Counted from the stretch's first letter, positions 16,276-25,136 are shown. The stretch is DNA of 48,736 bases from CAZAPO01 sp044841755 (GCA_044841755.1 JAXOFM010000008.1:1-48736); one strand, 5' to 3'. Translations and numbers: made by a program. Notes: a model not told the origin generated them from the sequence alone.

Positions 16276-18336
16276 ATGAATAAAGAAAGAGCAATAACTT
16301 ACAGTCTTCTAACTCACATTAGAAATACTGGAACTTTAGCAAAAGGACCAATTGATATTTTTACACCTCTTATTAAAAGAGCGTTATCTAAAATGAACTC
16401 TAGAGGTATTTTTCAAGGAAAAAGTCTACTAGAAATTCAAAATACTGCGAACGAATTATACTCAATTGAATTTCCAATTCCTGTTCTAAAAAAAATATTG
16501 GTAGAAATATCAAATGAAATAAATACTGAAGACACTACTCATTTCGTACTTTATAATGATGGGGCTTTTAGCTTAAATCAATATACTTTTACGGATTATG
16601 AAGACATAATTGATAGTCAAACAAAAGAAATAGAAGAGATAGAGGTTTTATTCAAATCCTTCTGTGAGACATCGGAATTAGAGATAAAAGACAGTGAATC
16701 TGTTTTTAAGTTTATCGAGAAAAACAAGTTTAATTTATCAAAATATATTTCTCATAACGATGAAAAAAATGGAACTGATTATACAGCTGAAGCACAATTT
16801 GTTGATTTCTTTAAAAAAGTCCCATCCATTTATGAAAGAATAAAAAATATTTATCTAGGTTCAATTATATCAGGATATATTGAGTATAATTCAGATGAAG
16901 CATCACGAGATATAGAGTTACTTTTTGACACTAATTTCTTGGTTGGGTTAATCGACTTAAACACACCAGAATCAACCCACACTTGTCGAACACTTTTAGA
17001 AATAGCTAAAAGTCAAAAATTCAAAACTAGAATACTCAAAGACACAATCGATGAAACTATTAATCTTCTAGAAACAAAAGCTAGGTTTTATGACAAGTCT
17101 TTTCTGCAAAAAAAGGTTAATCCCGAAGATGTCTACAATGCCTGCGACAGAAGAAATTTAAACAAGAGTGATTTAGAGAGAATCGCAGATAATTTGGAAA
17201 AAACAATAGGAGAATTTGGAATTTCTATAATTTACAATACCGATAAATTAAAAGGAGAAGCCAAATACTCTGATGAATACAAAATTTTTGAAAAGCTACG
17301 AAGTTCTAAAAAATCTGCTATGCACGATGCAATTGCAATATTGCACATAAAAAAAACACGTAAAAAAAGGTTTAGAGAATTTGACAAAGTTAATGCGTGG
17401 TTTGTTAATAATTCGGCTTCTATAGATGGTGACAACATTTTTATGAAAAATGGATATCAACCAGAAACAATCAAAGCTGATGACTTATTAAACATTTTAT
17501 GGTTAAGTAATCCAACAGTCAATAAAGCAATTCAAGGTGATGATTTGGCGGATATTGGTTTGACTTCTACTCTTTCTCTAACTTTAAATAGCAACCTTCC
17601 TAAATCGCAAATTTTACGAGAATTAGATGATAACATACATAAGTATGCAAAAGAAGACATATCTGATACAGATATTGTTAGAGTAGCAACTAGAATAACT
17701 AACAAACAATTAAAAGATATTGAAGAGCTAAATGCACTAGCAGAACAAGAAGACAAAACATTGTTTGTGAAAAGATTGGAGGAAGAAGCTAATAAGCAAA
17801 AGAAAATAGAGGAAACTAGAATTAAAAAACTAGAAACTCTATTTAAAGAAATCTCAATTAGAACGGACGAATTAGAAAAATCAAAAAAAGACTATTTAGG
17901 AAAATCAGAAAATATAGATAAAATAGTTTCTGAAAAAGAAAAAGCCGAGAACAAAGCAAATGAATTAGCTGAAAAACTATTAAGTGAGCAAAATGCAAGT
18001 CGTAAAATAAAAAGAGATGAATGGTTAAAAAAACAAGTTAAAAAATGGAGAAGAAAGACTTGGATTGAATTTACATTGTTGTTGTTGTTTTTAGCACTTG
18101 GAATTCTTTATATACTTTATGAGTCAAACTGGAATCTTGAAAACTCTATAAAATATTTTAAAGAATTAAAATCTAATATTTTAGTAAGTGGCATAATCTC
18201 TTTGATTCTTTTTATTCTTTCGAGTATTACAGTCAAAACACTTTACAATAAATACAGAAATCACTCTAACATAAATAATTACAAAAAAAGTTTAGAGGTA
18301 CCTGAAGAATTAAAAGATTTGAAAAAAGCCCAGTAG
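16276..18336 (+). CDS. Cassette 2, membrane-anchored PIN-domain protein
   Basis: 686 residues. Residues about 210-370 look like a PIN nuclease fold: LLFDTNFLVGLI (D218), KDTIDETINLLE (E260) and AMHDAIAILHIKK (D351), then AWFVNNSAS where PIN domains carry their last acidic or polar motif. Residues about 490-590 are a long charged coiled coil (EEEANKQKKIEETRIKKLET onward). Two membrane helices follow near 597-617 (WIEFTLLLLFLALGILYILY) and 637-660. The architecture suggests an RNA-cleaving domain held at the inner membrane, which would fit a defence or toxin role, but activity is inferred only from three acidic residues. By far the largest product in the array. Its TAG stop lies inside the R'' core of the cassette's own site. 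Confidence 0.65.
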   Translation: MNKERAITYSLLTHIRNTGTLAKGPIDIFTPLIKRALSKMNSRGIFQGKSLLEIQNTANELYSIEFPIPVLKKILVEISNEINTEDTTHFVLYNDGAFSLNQYTFTDYEDIIDSQTKEIEEIEVLFKSFCETSELEIKDSESVFKFIEKNKFNLSKYISHNDEKNGTDYTAEAQFVDFFKKVPSIYERIKNIYLGSIISGYIEYNSDEASRDIELLFDTNFLVGLIDLNTPESTHTCRTLLEIAKSQKFKTRILKDTIDETINLLETKARFYDKSFLQKKVNPEDVYNACDRRNLNKSDLERIADNLEKTIGEFGISIIYNTDKLKGEAKYSDEYKIFEKLRSSKKSAMHDAIAILHIKKTRKKRFREFDKVNAWFVNNSASIDGDNIFMKNGYQPETIKADDLLNILWLSNPTVNKAIQGDDLADIGLTSTLSLTLNSNLPKSQILRELDDNIHKYAKEDISDTDIVRVATRITNKQLKDIEELNALAEQEDKTLFVKRLEEEANKQKKIEETRIKKLETLFKEISIRTDELEKSKKDYLGKSENIDKIVSEKEKAENKANELAEKLLSEQNASRKIKRDEWLKKQVKKWRRKTWIEFTLLLLFLALGILYILYESNWNLENSIKYFKELKSNILVSGIISLILFILSSITVKTLYNKYRNHSNINNYKKSLEVPEELKDLKKAQ

Positions 18337-18468
18337 CTAACAATGGCTATAAGTAATTGCTTGTTCTCGCCCACTTCTGAAAATCCTCGCGGATTTTCAG
18401 TTTGGTGTGTACTTGCAAAGTTGAGTGCTAAACCACGCAACTACTCATAGCCGAGACCGTTGTGTGCA
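18333..18468 (+). repeat. attC-like site 2
   Basis: R'' GTAGCTAAC is the exact reverse complement of the cassette 2 start GTTAGCTAC. Inner arms GGCTATAAGTAATTGC and GCAACTACTCATAGCC pair except two A-C positions. Terminal hairpin CTGAAAATCC-TCGC-GGATTTTCAG at 18377-18400. R' is GTTGTGTGCA at 18459. Nearly identical body to site 8. Confidence 0.9.
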
Positions 18469-18593
18469 ATTAGATGCTCCAGGAAGTACAGGTCAAGTTA
18501 TTAATGCCATTGTATTTTAATAAAAGCATCTGATTACTTTGAATCAATATATTAGATGAATTAGGTTTTCATTAATCACTAAAACAATACAAA

Positions 18594-19088
18594 ATGAAAA
18601 AGAACAACAGCTTATCTATTTTAATTACTCTTTTATTATTAATTCTTTCATCATGTTCAGAAAAGAAATCAGATCAGGTGGATGTTGTTAACGAGATATT
18701 CCCTGAAGCACAAAATGAATTGAGGGAAGTCATTAATTCAATAGTTAAGGACTCTGAAACAGCCAATTTAGAAGGGCTCAAAGCATCACATTTGTTAAGT
18801 GATAAATTCACGAAATTTGGTCCACGAAGTTTTGAAAGACAAGACGTAGAGAGCACAAATGAGTCTGAGTTAGCACATTTTGGTTCAATTTCAAATTTTA
18901 AAGCGGAAGTAAAAGACCTGAAAATTGATGTATTTGGAGATATTGGTATAGCAACTTATTACCCTCACGTTTCTTTTGAAAAGGATGGAGAGGAGATAAC
19001 TGGAAGTGCTCGCCAAACACTTGTGTTCCTAAAGACAAGTGAAGGATGGAAAATCATTCATGAGCATGGAACTAAAAGGCCACAGTAG
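18594..19088 (+). CDS. Cassette 3, NTF2/SnoaL-like lipoprotein
   Basis: 164 residues. Signal ISILITLL-type hydrophobic stretch ends in LILSSCSEKK, with the lipobox Cys at about 22. The rest resembles the cone-shaped NTF2/DUF4440 fold: helical start (QNELREVINSIVKDSETANL), then GDIGIATYYPHVSFE, ARQTLVFLKTSEGWKIIHEHG at the C-terminus. Ligand or catalytic role unknown. It starts 135 bases inside the cassette, the longest 5' leader of the array, enough to hold its own promoter, though no exact box was found. Confidence 0.7.
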   Translation: MKKNNSLSILITLLLLILSSCSEKKSDQVDVVNEIFPEAQNELREVINSIVKDSETANLEGLKASHLLSDKFTKFGPRSFERQDVESTNESELAHFGSISNFKAEVKDLKIDVFGDIGIATYYPHVSFEKDGEEITGSARQTLVFLKTSEGWKIIHEHGTKRPQ

Positions 19089-19107
19089 TAGTTTGATGTA
19101 TCTTAAC

Positions 19108-19191
19108 TGCACACAACACCACCTATCGGTAATTTCGCGCAAAGACCAACACGCAAACCAAAAAACTACCGATAGCCCATCCGTTAGCGAT
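19108..19191 (+). repeat. attC-like site 3
   Basis: R'' TGCACACAAC is the exact reverse complement of the cassette 3 start GTTGTGTGCA. Inner arms CTATCGGTA and TACCGATAG are perfectly paired, followed by an A-C position. R' is GTTAGCGAT at 19183. Its body is unlike the other sites. Confidence 0.82.
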
Positions 19192-19205
19192 AATTAGATG
19201 ATATA

Positions 19206-19946
19206 ATGTTCACACTGATAAGGAAAATAAGGAAAAAGTTAATTGAACAAGGCAAACTTAGAAACTATCTTTTTTATGCCGTAGGAGAAATTATACTTGT
19301 TGTAATTGGAATTTTAATAGCCTTGCAAATAAATAGTTTAAACCAAAAAAAGTTAGATAAGGACGCTGCTACTAACGTGCTGGATAGATTAATTCAGGAT
19401 GTTGATGCTGATTATAATCGTCTTAAATATATAGATTCAACTTACACGAAAAATCTAGAAAACATAAGTGAAGTTTATAAGATTCTCGCAATGGATAAAA
19501 TTGAGAGCCCTGAACAATTAGAGAAGGTTGCTTTCTTCAGTGGTGCGGATATTAAAGATGTTAATAGTGTTCGAGCAACTTTTGATGAAATGATTAATAC
19601 AGGTAGTATCTATAAGTTGGAAAATCAATCGTTAATCGCACAAACTATAGAATATTATAGATTGGTCGATGATAATACTTACCAATCACGTGAAGATAGA
19701 AGAGAATTCAGAAACCTTTTCTATGGTCCTGAATTATTGGACTATTGGTATATCAGGTCTTCGAGTAAGAATAATCTAGAATTAGCTAAAAAATTCTTTA
19801 GTGATAACAATTCAGATAGTTACAAGAGAATAGTCCAATCATCTAATTGGAGTGGTGGTTTGATTTCGAGAGGGAAAAATAGAAATACACTATTAATTGA
19901 AAAGAACCGAGCGTTGAAGAATCTACTAGAACTTGAGATAAAATAA
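19206..19946 (+). CDS. Cassette 4, DUF6090 family membrane protein
   Basis: 246 residues. Family signature at the start: LIRKIRKKLIEQGKLRNYLF, then the helix YAVGEIILVVIGILIALQIN. The C-terminal ~190 residues are probably periplasmic and helical. Function unknown. It is clearly related to, but not a recent copy of, the members at 10318, 22633 and 29690; the shared part is mainly the first 50 residues. Confidence 0.8.
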   Translation: MFTLIRKIRKKLIEQGKLRNYLFYAVGEIILVVIGILIALQINSLNQKKLDKDAATNVLDRLIQDVDADYNRLKYIDSTYTKNLENISEVYKILAMDKIESPEQLEKVAFFSGADIKDVNSVRATFDEMINTGSIYKLENQSLIAQTIEYYRLVDDNTYQSREDRREFRNLFYGPELLDYWYIRSSSKNNLELAKKFFSDNNSDSYKRIVQSSNWSGGLISRGKNRNTLLIEKNRALKNLLELEIK

Positions 19947-19949
19947 CAA

Positions 19950-20006
19950 ATCGCTAACACTGTATAAAATGCATTAAAACGCACTTTATACTAATCGTTG
20001 TGGCAC
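19950..20006 (+). repeat. attC-like site 4 (short form)
   Basis: R'' ATCGCTAAC is the exact reverse complement of the cassette 4 start GTTAGCGAT. Inner arms GTATAAAATGC and GCACTTTATAC pair with one A-C position; loop ATTAAAAC. R' is GTTGTGGCAC at 19997. At 57 bases it is among the shortest sites and close in body to site 10. Confidence 0.88.
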
Positions 20007-20008
20007 AT

Positions 20009-20665
20009 ATGAGAAAAGCAACAATCATCATAATATTAACAATGATTTCTAATTCAGTAATTGGGCAAAATTTGAATGGAAAATGGATTCTAAAAGACGT
20101 TGATTCTGGAAACGGTAAAAAAGGTTATCCTGGATTTCAACTTATGGAAATTAAAAACGATACTGTTGATATTTACACTGATTTTTCGCTTAACAAAAAA
20201 GCTACAACATTGAAAATGGATAATGGAGATTTCTTGAACAACAAAAATGAGAAAACTTCAAAATATAAAATTTTTGATGAAAATCATATAAAATGGTTCA
20301 TCGTCGGAAAGTCTAATGACAAAGACGCTGTTTTTGAGTTTGACTTTTACCGACTTGAACCGACAATCACAACGCTAAAAAAAGAAGACATTGAAAAACT
20401 GACTTTCGTACTGACTGAAAATGGGCGAGAATCGGAATTTGAATTTAATAAAGAGCTTTGGGACAAAGAAACTTTAGAGCTATTTAAAAGAAAAGAAGGC
20501 GAAAAGAAAATAATTGAAAAAATTGACTCAACTTTTTTCGTTTCATTGTACTATGATGGAAAAAGAAATGGCTCGATTCCAATCAAAGAAGTTACGTCGG
20601 AATTTTTAAAACTTTATTTAATTCCAACTGGACCAATGGAAATGATTGCATACCGAAAAAAATAA
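20009..20665 (+). CDS. Cassette 5, exported lipocalin-like protein
   Basis: 218 residues from the ATG at 20009; a GTG at 20000 would start inside the R' core and is unlikely. Signal peptide MRKATIIIILTMISNSVIGQ, cleavage probably before Q. The mature start NLNGKWILKDVD resembles lipocalin-like proteins, whose first strand carries a similar GKW motif. Secreted or periplasmic; ligand unknown. The ATG lies only 11 bases inside the cassette, so it must use an external promoter or readthrough. Confidence 0.7.
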   Translation: MRKATIIIILTMISNSVIGQNLNGKWILKDVDSGNGKKGYPGFQLMEIKNDTVDIYTDFSLNKKATTLKMDNGDFLNNKNEKTSKYKIFDENHIKWFIVGKSNDKDAVFEFDFYRLEPTITTLKKEDIEKLTFVLTENGRESEFEFNKELWDKETLELFKRKEGEKKIIEKIDSTFFVSLYYDGKRNGSIPIKEVTSEFLKLYLIPTGPMEMIAYRKK

Positions 20666-20670
20666 AATAC

Positions 20671-20807
20671 GTGCCACAACAATGTATAACCACAATTACG
20701 GCGGATTCGACTTCGTCCGAATCCACTCGGTAATTACTAACGCTAGTTATTAAACAAAATACGTAACTTTAATCCCGTAACAACAGTTATACAAATACGT
20801 TACAACC
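20671..20807 (+). repeat. attC-like site 5
   Basis: R'' GTGCCACAAC is the exact reverse complement of the cassette 5 start GTTGTGGCAC. Inner arms GTATAAC and GTTATAC pair, followed by a C-A position. GGATTCG pairs with CGAATCC inside. R' is GTTACAACC at 20799. Body related to site 1 but diverged in its right half. Confidence 0.85.
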
Positions 20808-20819
20808 AATAAAAAAACG

Positions 20820-22469
20820 ATGAGAAACTTTATTCCAACACACCATCTAGTGGGAATAATCTGTTTTACTCTTTTCTTCTCTTGTCAAGTGAATTTAGAG
20901 ACAGATTTAGAGATAGAACTTGATTCTAATATAGACAGCATTTTTAAAAAATGGAATAATAGTTCTTCTCCTGGAGTTGCCGTTGCAGTTATTAAAAATG
21001 GAGAAATTATCTTCAAAAAAGGATATGGGATGGCAAATTTGGAATATGGCATTCCAATAGAACCTACAACGAAATTTCATATTGCTTCAGAATCTAAACA
21101 GTTTACAAATTACTGCATCACACTGTTAGCCCAACAAGGGAAGCTTTCTCTTGATGATGATATTAGGAAGCACCTTCCTTATGTTCCCCATTTTGGCGAA
21201 AAAATATCCATTAGAAATTTGATTCATCATACAAGTGGATTAAGAGATCAATGGCAACTACTTGCAATTAGTGGCACACGGTTAGATGATGTTATCACAC
21301 AAGACCACATTATTAAACTTGTCGAAACTCAGAAAGATCTAAATTTCCAACCTAGCGAGAGACATCTTTATTGCAATACTGGTTATACTTTACTAGCAGA
21401 AATTGTTGAAAAAGTGAGTGGTAAATCCCTCAGGGAGTTTGCAGAATTGGAAATTTTCCAACCATTAAGTATGAAAGACACCCACTTTCACGACGACTAT
21501 AAAGAAATAGTTTCCAATCGAGCTTACTCATATAGACCAAAAGACAGCATTTCTTTTGAAAAAAGCATATTAAGTTACTCTACAGTTGGGGCGACTAGCT
21601 TATTTACGACAGTTGAAGATGAAGCCAAGTGGTTAAATAATTTAAACACGGGGGAAATTGGAGGAATGGAAGTTGTAAATCAAATGCATGAACGAGGAGT
21701 GCTCAAATCTGGAGATACTTTGGAGTATGCCTTTGGACTGGAAATAGACAGCTATAAAGGGTGGAAAAGAATAGGTCATGGTGGGTCAGATGCTGGTTTT
21801 AGGTCTTATGTTGTACGGTTTCCTGAGGAAAGTTTAGGAATTATTGTTTTTGGTAACGTTTCCGATATTGGTGCTTCTGAAAAAGCTTTGAAAATTGCTG
21901 ATTTACTCTTACCTGAAAAAGAAGAACAAAACAAGGAATACGACCTTAGTTCAATAAAAGAAAAAGTTGGCAGATACTATAGCGATCAAGGTTTGCTTTG
22001 CGAGCTAATTGATAGTACGCATTTATATTTAAAATTTCAATGGGGCGTAGAACAATTAACCCCTATATCTGATTCGACATTTTCAATTTTGAAGGGTGAT
22101 GGGAGATTAAAACTTAATACAGCTAACCCAGAATATCTTGAATACTATTCATACGAAGAAAAGCAACTATTGAAAAGGTATACACCCATTGATACCACCA
22201 CACTAGATAAAAAAGAATACGAGGGAGTTTTCAAAAATGATGAGTTGGAAGCTGAATACACAATTAGCTTTAATGATAAAAACCTAATATTACAACATAA
22301 GAAGTACAATGATGTTAACCTTAAAGCAATTACTATCAATCAATTTTCAAGCCCGAATTGGTGGATACGCAACCTCATCTTTGACCGTAACAAAGAAGGA
22401 GATATTGTAGGTTTTGAAATTAACAACAATAGAGTTTTACATTTATATTTTAAGAAAAGTGATAAATAA
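20820..22469 (+). CDS. Cassette 6, serine beta-lactamase-fold hydrolase, lipoprotein
   Basis: 549 residues. Lipoprotein signal ends LFFSC (Cys22). Residues about 40-370 are the class C beta-lactamase/penicillin-binding fold (S12 peptidase family): S90-E-S-K93 (SxxK), YCNTGYTLL (the YxN motif, with Asn) and GHGGSDAGF (the third-box HGG). The ~170 residues after that form a separate C-terminal domain, probably beta-rich. Family members are mostly peptidases or esterases, so antibiotic resistance should not be assumed. Anchored in the envelope. Ends shortly before the site 6 R'' core. Confidence 0.85.
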   Translation: MRNFIPTHHLVGIICFTLFFSCQVNLETDLEIELDSNIDSIFKKWNNSSSPGVAVAVIKNGEIIFKKGYGMANLEYGIPIEPTTKFHIASESKQFTNYCITLLAQQGKLSLDDDIRKHLPYVPHFGEKISIRNLIHHTSGLRDQWQLLAISGTRLDDVITQDHIIKLVETQKDLNFQPSERHLYCNTGYTLLAEIVEKVSGKSLREFAELEIFQPLSMKDTHFHDDYKEIVSNRAYSYRPKDSISFEKSILSYSTVGATSLFTTVEDEAKWLNNLNTGEIGGMEVVNQMHERGVLKSGDTLEYAFGLEIDSYKGWKRIGHGGSDAGFRSYVVRFPEESLGIIVFGNVSDIGASEKALKIADLLLPEKEEQNKEYDLSSIKEKVGRYYSDQGLLCELIDSTHLYLKFQWGVEQLTPISDSTFSILKGDGRLKLNTANPEYLEYYSYEEKQLLKRYTPIDTTTLDKKEYEGVFKNDELEAEYTISFNDKNLILQHKKYNDVNLKAITINQFSSPNWWIRNLIFDRNKEGDIVGFEINNNRVLHLYFKKSDK

Positions 22470-22474
22470 TAACT

Positions 22475-22611
22475 GGTTGTAACAACGTGTATAATTCATT
22501 GCTAGTACTCGCCTACTTACGAAAATCCTCGCGGATTTTCTGTTCAGTTTGTATTTGCTAAATTAGTTGCTGAAACACGCAACGAAATCATACACAAACA
22601 CGTTGTGCTTC
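22475..22611 (+). repeat. attC-like site 6
   Basis: R'' GGTTGTAAC is the exact reverse complement of the cassette 6 start GTTACAACC. Inner arms GTGTATAATT and AATCATACAC pair except one A-C position. Terminal hairpin GAAAATCC-TCGC-GGATTTTC at 22521-22540, as in sites 2 and 8. R' is GTTGTGCTTC at 22602. Confidence 0.88.
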
Positions 22612-22632
22612 ATTATTTCCAACCAATAACCA

Positions 22633-23367
22633 ATGATAAAATTCTTTAGAAAAATTAGACAAAAAGTGCTGACTGAAAACAAATTCAGCAAATATTTACT
22701 CTATGCCATTGGTGAAATATTGCTAGTTATGGTAGGTATTTTGTTGGCCTTACAGGTTAACAACTGGAATGAAAAGAGAAAGCTTCTATTGGATGAAAGA
22801 TTAATATTAAATGGTGTGCTGGAAGACATTAAAAGAGATACTATTGACTTGAATTTTAATATGCGTGGTTATCAACAACAAATTGAATTGGATTCGATAA
22901 TTTTAGATCATCTCATTAATAAAAAAGAAAATAGCGAGTTGTTTGAAAAGTCTTTCAGACTCGTTATTACTGGAGATTTTATCCTCACATTGCATACCTC
23001 TTCATATGATGAAGCTAAACTAAAAGGTATAACGACTGAGACAAATAATCCTTTATGGGATAGAATAAACCGATTATATAATTTTTATTATCCTGAACTA
23101 ATTCGTTTTGAGCATGATTTTTATACTTATAAAATAGATGAGTACTTATTTTCAGTTTTTGATGATGTTTTAGAAATAGATTCTCTTGATGGACATCCTA
23201 CTATTAATGACAAAAATTATAATGAACTTTTAGCAAATAAAAACATACATTGGAAATTCCGTCGTACTAAATTCCTACATAAAGGAAGTTTAAGCAGATA
23301 TAATACGGTTTATTCGGAATTATTAGAAATTATCGATTTAATTAAAATAGAATTGAACAAAGAGTAA
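22633..23367 (+). CDS. Cassette 7, DUF6090 family membrane protein
   Basis: 244 residues. Starts MIKFFRKIRQKVLTENKFSK, then the helix YAIGEILLVMVGILLALQVN and NNWNEKRK. C-terminal part charged and helical, predicted outside the inner membrane. Function unknown. Its first residues match the non-cassette DUF6090 protein at 29690 (MIKFFRKIRQ) more closely than the cassette 4 copy. Confidence 0.8.
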   Translation: MIKFFRKIRQKVLTENKFSKYLLYAIGEILLVMVGILLALQVNNWNEKRKLLLDERLILNGVLEDIKRDTIDLNFNMRGYQQQIELDSIILDHLINKKENSELFEKSFRLVITGDFILTLHTSSYDEAKLKGITTETNNPLWDRINRLYNFYYPELIRFEHDFYTYKIDEYLFSVFDDVLEIDSLDGHPTINDKNYNELLANKNIHWKFRRTKFLHKGSLSRYNTVYSELLEIIDLIKIELNKE

Positions 23368-23370
23368 CGA

Positions 23371-23505
23371 AAGCACAACAACGTGTATAATTCATACTCC
23401 TTCTCTACTCTAAATTAAATTACTAACTTTAATCATCTGATTTGCTACGTCTGAAAATCCTACGGATTCTCAACCGCACAAATCATACACGGAAACGTTG
23501 TAGCC
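23371..23505 (+). repeat. attC-like site 7
   Basis: R'' AAGCACAAC is the reverse complement of the cassette 7 start GTTGTGCTT. Inner arms GTGTATAATT and AATCATACAC pair except one A-C position. Terminal hairpin around GAAAATCC and GGATTCTC is less perfect than in sites 2, 6 and 8. R' is GTTGTAGCC at 23497. Confidence 0.85.
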
Positions 23506-23515
23506 AATTTGAGAA

Positions 23516-24439
23516 ATGAAAACACTAACCAAATTTATATTATTGACTTTTATGGGAATATTTACTTCTTGTTTCGGACAAAAAGAAGAACAACATATTT
23601 ATTTGGCAGGTTGGGAAGCTGAATTTAATGGAGATGAACAATGTCAAAAATTTCTTGAAACACAAGTAGTGGATAAAGAAACTGCAAACAATGTTTGGAG
23701 TTCAATCGACCTTGTTTTCAAAAACGGAAAGCTCGTAAAAGCATATAATAATGATGAGGGTTTTAAATCTGAAAGAGAATTAAAAGAAAGTGAAATCGGA
23801 TTTGAATTTCAAAAATTAAAACCAAACCAAATTTATAGTCTTAATCAAGTATCAAAATCTGAAAGCTATTTAGGTGGCGAAATTCCAGCAGAATTCAATA
23901 TCCCAAAATTTGAATTTAATGCACCTTTTCAATATTTGGGGAAATTCTCAAAATTTGATGAAGCTTTTAATTGGCTTCCGTTCGACTTACATATTGCAGC
24001 ACCAATTTATTTGAATTTCGATAAGCTATTTATAGATTATTCAGACCCTTTAAATCCGAAAGTGTTAAACATTGAGGAATTAAAACAAATAGACAATTCG
24101 TATGACGATTTAAAACCAGATTCGGAAATTGTTTATGAAAAAGTATTCATAACAACAGAAAAGGAAACTGACTTTGGCGGTATTGGACATACGGCAGTTC
24201 CTAATTGGATTCAATATCCTGACATTCCTACTTGCCCAAAGTCAAATAAAACAATGAAATTACTTTGTCAACTGACTTATGATGGAGTTGATATAAAAAC
24301 AAAACGGACAAACGTTCAACCGAAAGATGAATGGTATAAGCAATATTTTGAAAAAATGAATTTTTGGGGAGACGGAGATTTATATATATTTTTTGAATCT
24401 GAAAGCAAAGTAATGTGCTTTATAATTCAACATACATAA
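23516..24439 (+). CDS. Cassette 8, uncharacterised lipoprotein
   Basis: 307 residues. Signal FILLTFMGIFTSCFGQ with lipobox Cys at 19. The mature protein has WEAEFNGDEQCQKFLETQVV near the start and many aromatic residues (YLNFDKLFIDYSD; GHTAVPNWIQYPDIPTCPKS), suggesting a beta-rich extracytoplasmic fold. Resembles DUF1963-like proteins in the last part, but not strongly enough to name it. Starts 18 bases inside the cassette. Confidence 0.65.
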   Translation: MKTLTKFILLTFMGIFTSCFGQKEEQHIYLAGWEAEFNGDEQCQKFLETQVVDKETANNVWSSIDLVFKNGKLVKAYNNDEGFKSERELKESEIGFEFQKLKPNQIYSLNQVSKSESYLGGEIPAEFNIPKFEFNAPFQYLGKFSKFDEAFNWLPFDLHIAAPIYLNFDKLFIDYSDPLNPKVLNIEELKQIDNSYDDLKPDSEIVYEKVFITTEKETDFGGIGHTAVPNWIQYPDIPTCPKSNKTMKLLCQLTYDGVDIKTKRTNVQPKDEWYKQYFEKMNFWGDGDLYIFFESESKVMCFIIQHT

Positions 24440-24450
24440 ATAAAAAAACT

Positions 24451-24586
24451 GGCTACAACAATGGCTAAAAGTAATTGCTTGTCCTCGCCTACTTCTGAAA
24501 ATCCTCGCGGATTTTCAGTTTGGTGTGTACTTGCAAAGTTAAGTGCTAAACCACACAACTACTCTTAGCCGAAACCGTTGTGCTTA
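24451..24586 (+). repeat. attC-like site 8
   Basis: R'' GGCTACAAC is the exact reverse complement of the cassette 8 start GTTGTAGCC. Inner arms GGCTAAAAGTAATTG and CAACTACTCTTAGCC pair with two A-C positions. Compared with site 2, both arms changed together (GGCTAT/ATAGCC became GGCTAA/TTAGCC). Terminal hairpin 24495-24518 identical to site 2. R' is GTTGTGCTTA at 24577. Confidence 0.9.
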
Positions 24587-24594
24587 ATTCAAAT

Positions 24595-25083
24595 ATGAAA
24601 AATATAATTGAAGAATTTTATGAAGCATTTTCAAATTTAGATGCTGAAAATATGGTAAAGCACTATCATCCGGATATTGTTTTTCTGGACCCTGCTTTTG
24701 GTGAATTAAAGGCAGATCGAGCTAAAAATATGTGGCGAATGTTGTGCCATTCTCAAAAAGGAAAAGGATTTAAGATTAAATATCAAGTAATTGATTTTAA
24801 TAGCAAAAGTGCAAATGCAAAATGGGATGCTTTTTATACTTTTAGCCAAACTGGCAGAAAAGTTCATAACAAAATTTCCGCCTCATTTGAAATAGAAAAC
24901 GGATTAATTGTTAGACATATAGATGAGTTTAGTTTATATCAATGGAGCAAGCAAGCAATGGGAATTAAAGGCTATGTTTTAGGGAAAACTTCATTTTTCA
25001 GGAATAAATTACAACAAAAAGCAAATTTGCTGTTAGATGACTTTGAAGAAAAAACTAAGCACAACAAGGTGTATAGTGCATAG
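24595..25083 (+). CDS. Cassette 9, NTF2/SnoaL-like protein
   Basis: 162 residues from the ATG at 24595; a GTG at 24580 lies in the R' core and is unlikely. No signal peptide, so cytosolic. IIEEFYEAFSNLDAENMVKH and YHPDIVFLDPAFGELKADRA are the usual start of SnoaL-like nuclear transport factor 2 proteins; NKISASFEIENGLIVRHIDE is the matching strand pair. Small-molecule isomerase or binding role cannot be told. The reading frame runs into the cassette's own site: the last residues (TKHNKVYSA) are encoded by R'' and the start of the inner arm. Confidence 0.75.
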   Translation: MKNIIEEFYEAFSNLDAENMVKHYHPDIVFLDPAFGELKADRAKNMWRMLCHSQKGKGFKIKYQVIDFNSKSANAKWDAFYTFSQTGRKVHNKISASFEIENGLIVRHIDEFSLYQWSKQAMGIKGYVLGKTSFFRNKLQQKANLLLDDFEEKTKHNKVYSA

Positions 25084-25129
25084 CTTCCTCACGTCAGCTA
25101 CGACACCATACACAAGACCGTTAGCAGTA
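25056..25129 (+). repeat. attC-like site 9 (short form)
   Basis: R'' TAAGCACAAC is the exact reverse complement of the cassette 9 start GTTGTGCTTA. Inner arms GTGTATAGTG and CACCATACAC pair except one A-C position; TAGCT and AGCTA pair further in. R' is GTTAGCAGTA at 25120. Overlaps the last 28 bases of the cassette 9 gene. Confidence 0.88.
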
Positions 25130-25136
25130 ATATAAA

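Noticed and set aside
18471..18535. Possible coding remnant and AGATGCT/AGCATCT inverted repeat in the cassette 3 leader
   Set aside because: Only 15 codons, no start codon in the cassette and a 7-bp repeat with a 46-base loop; could be chance.
20820..22469. Cassette 6 product as an antibiotic-resistance beta-lactamase
   Set aside because: SxxK, YxN and HGG only show the broad serine hydrolase fold; the large C-terminal domain and lipoprotein anchor fit the peptidase/esterase branch better.
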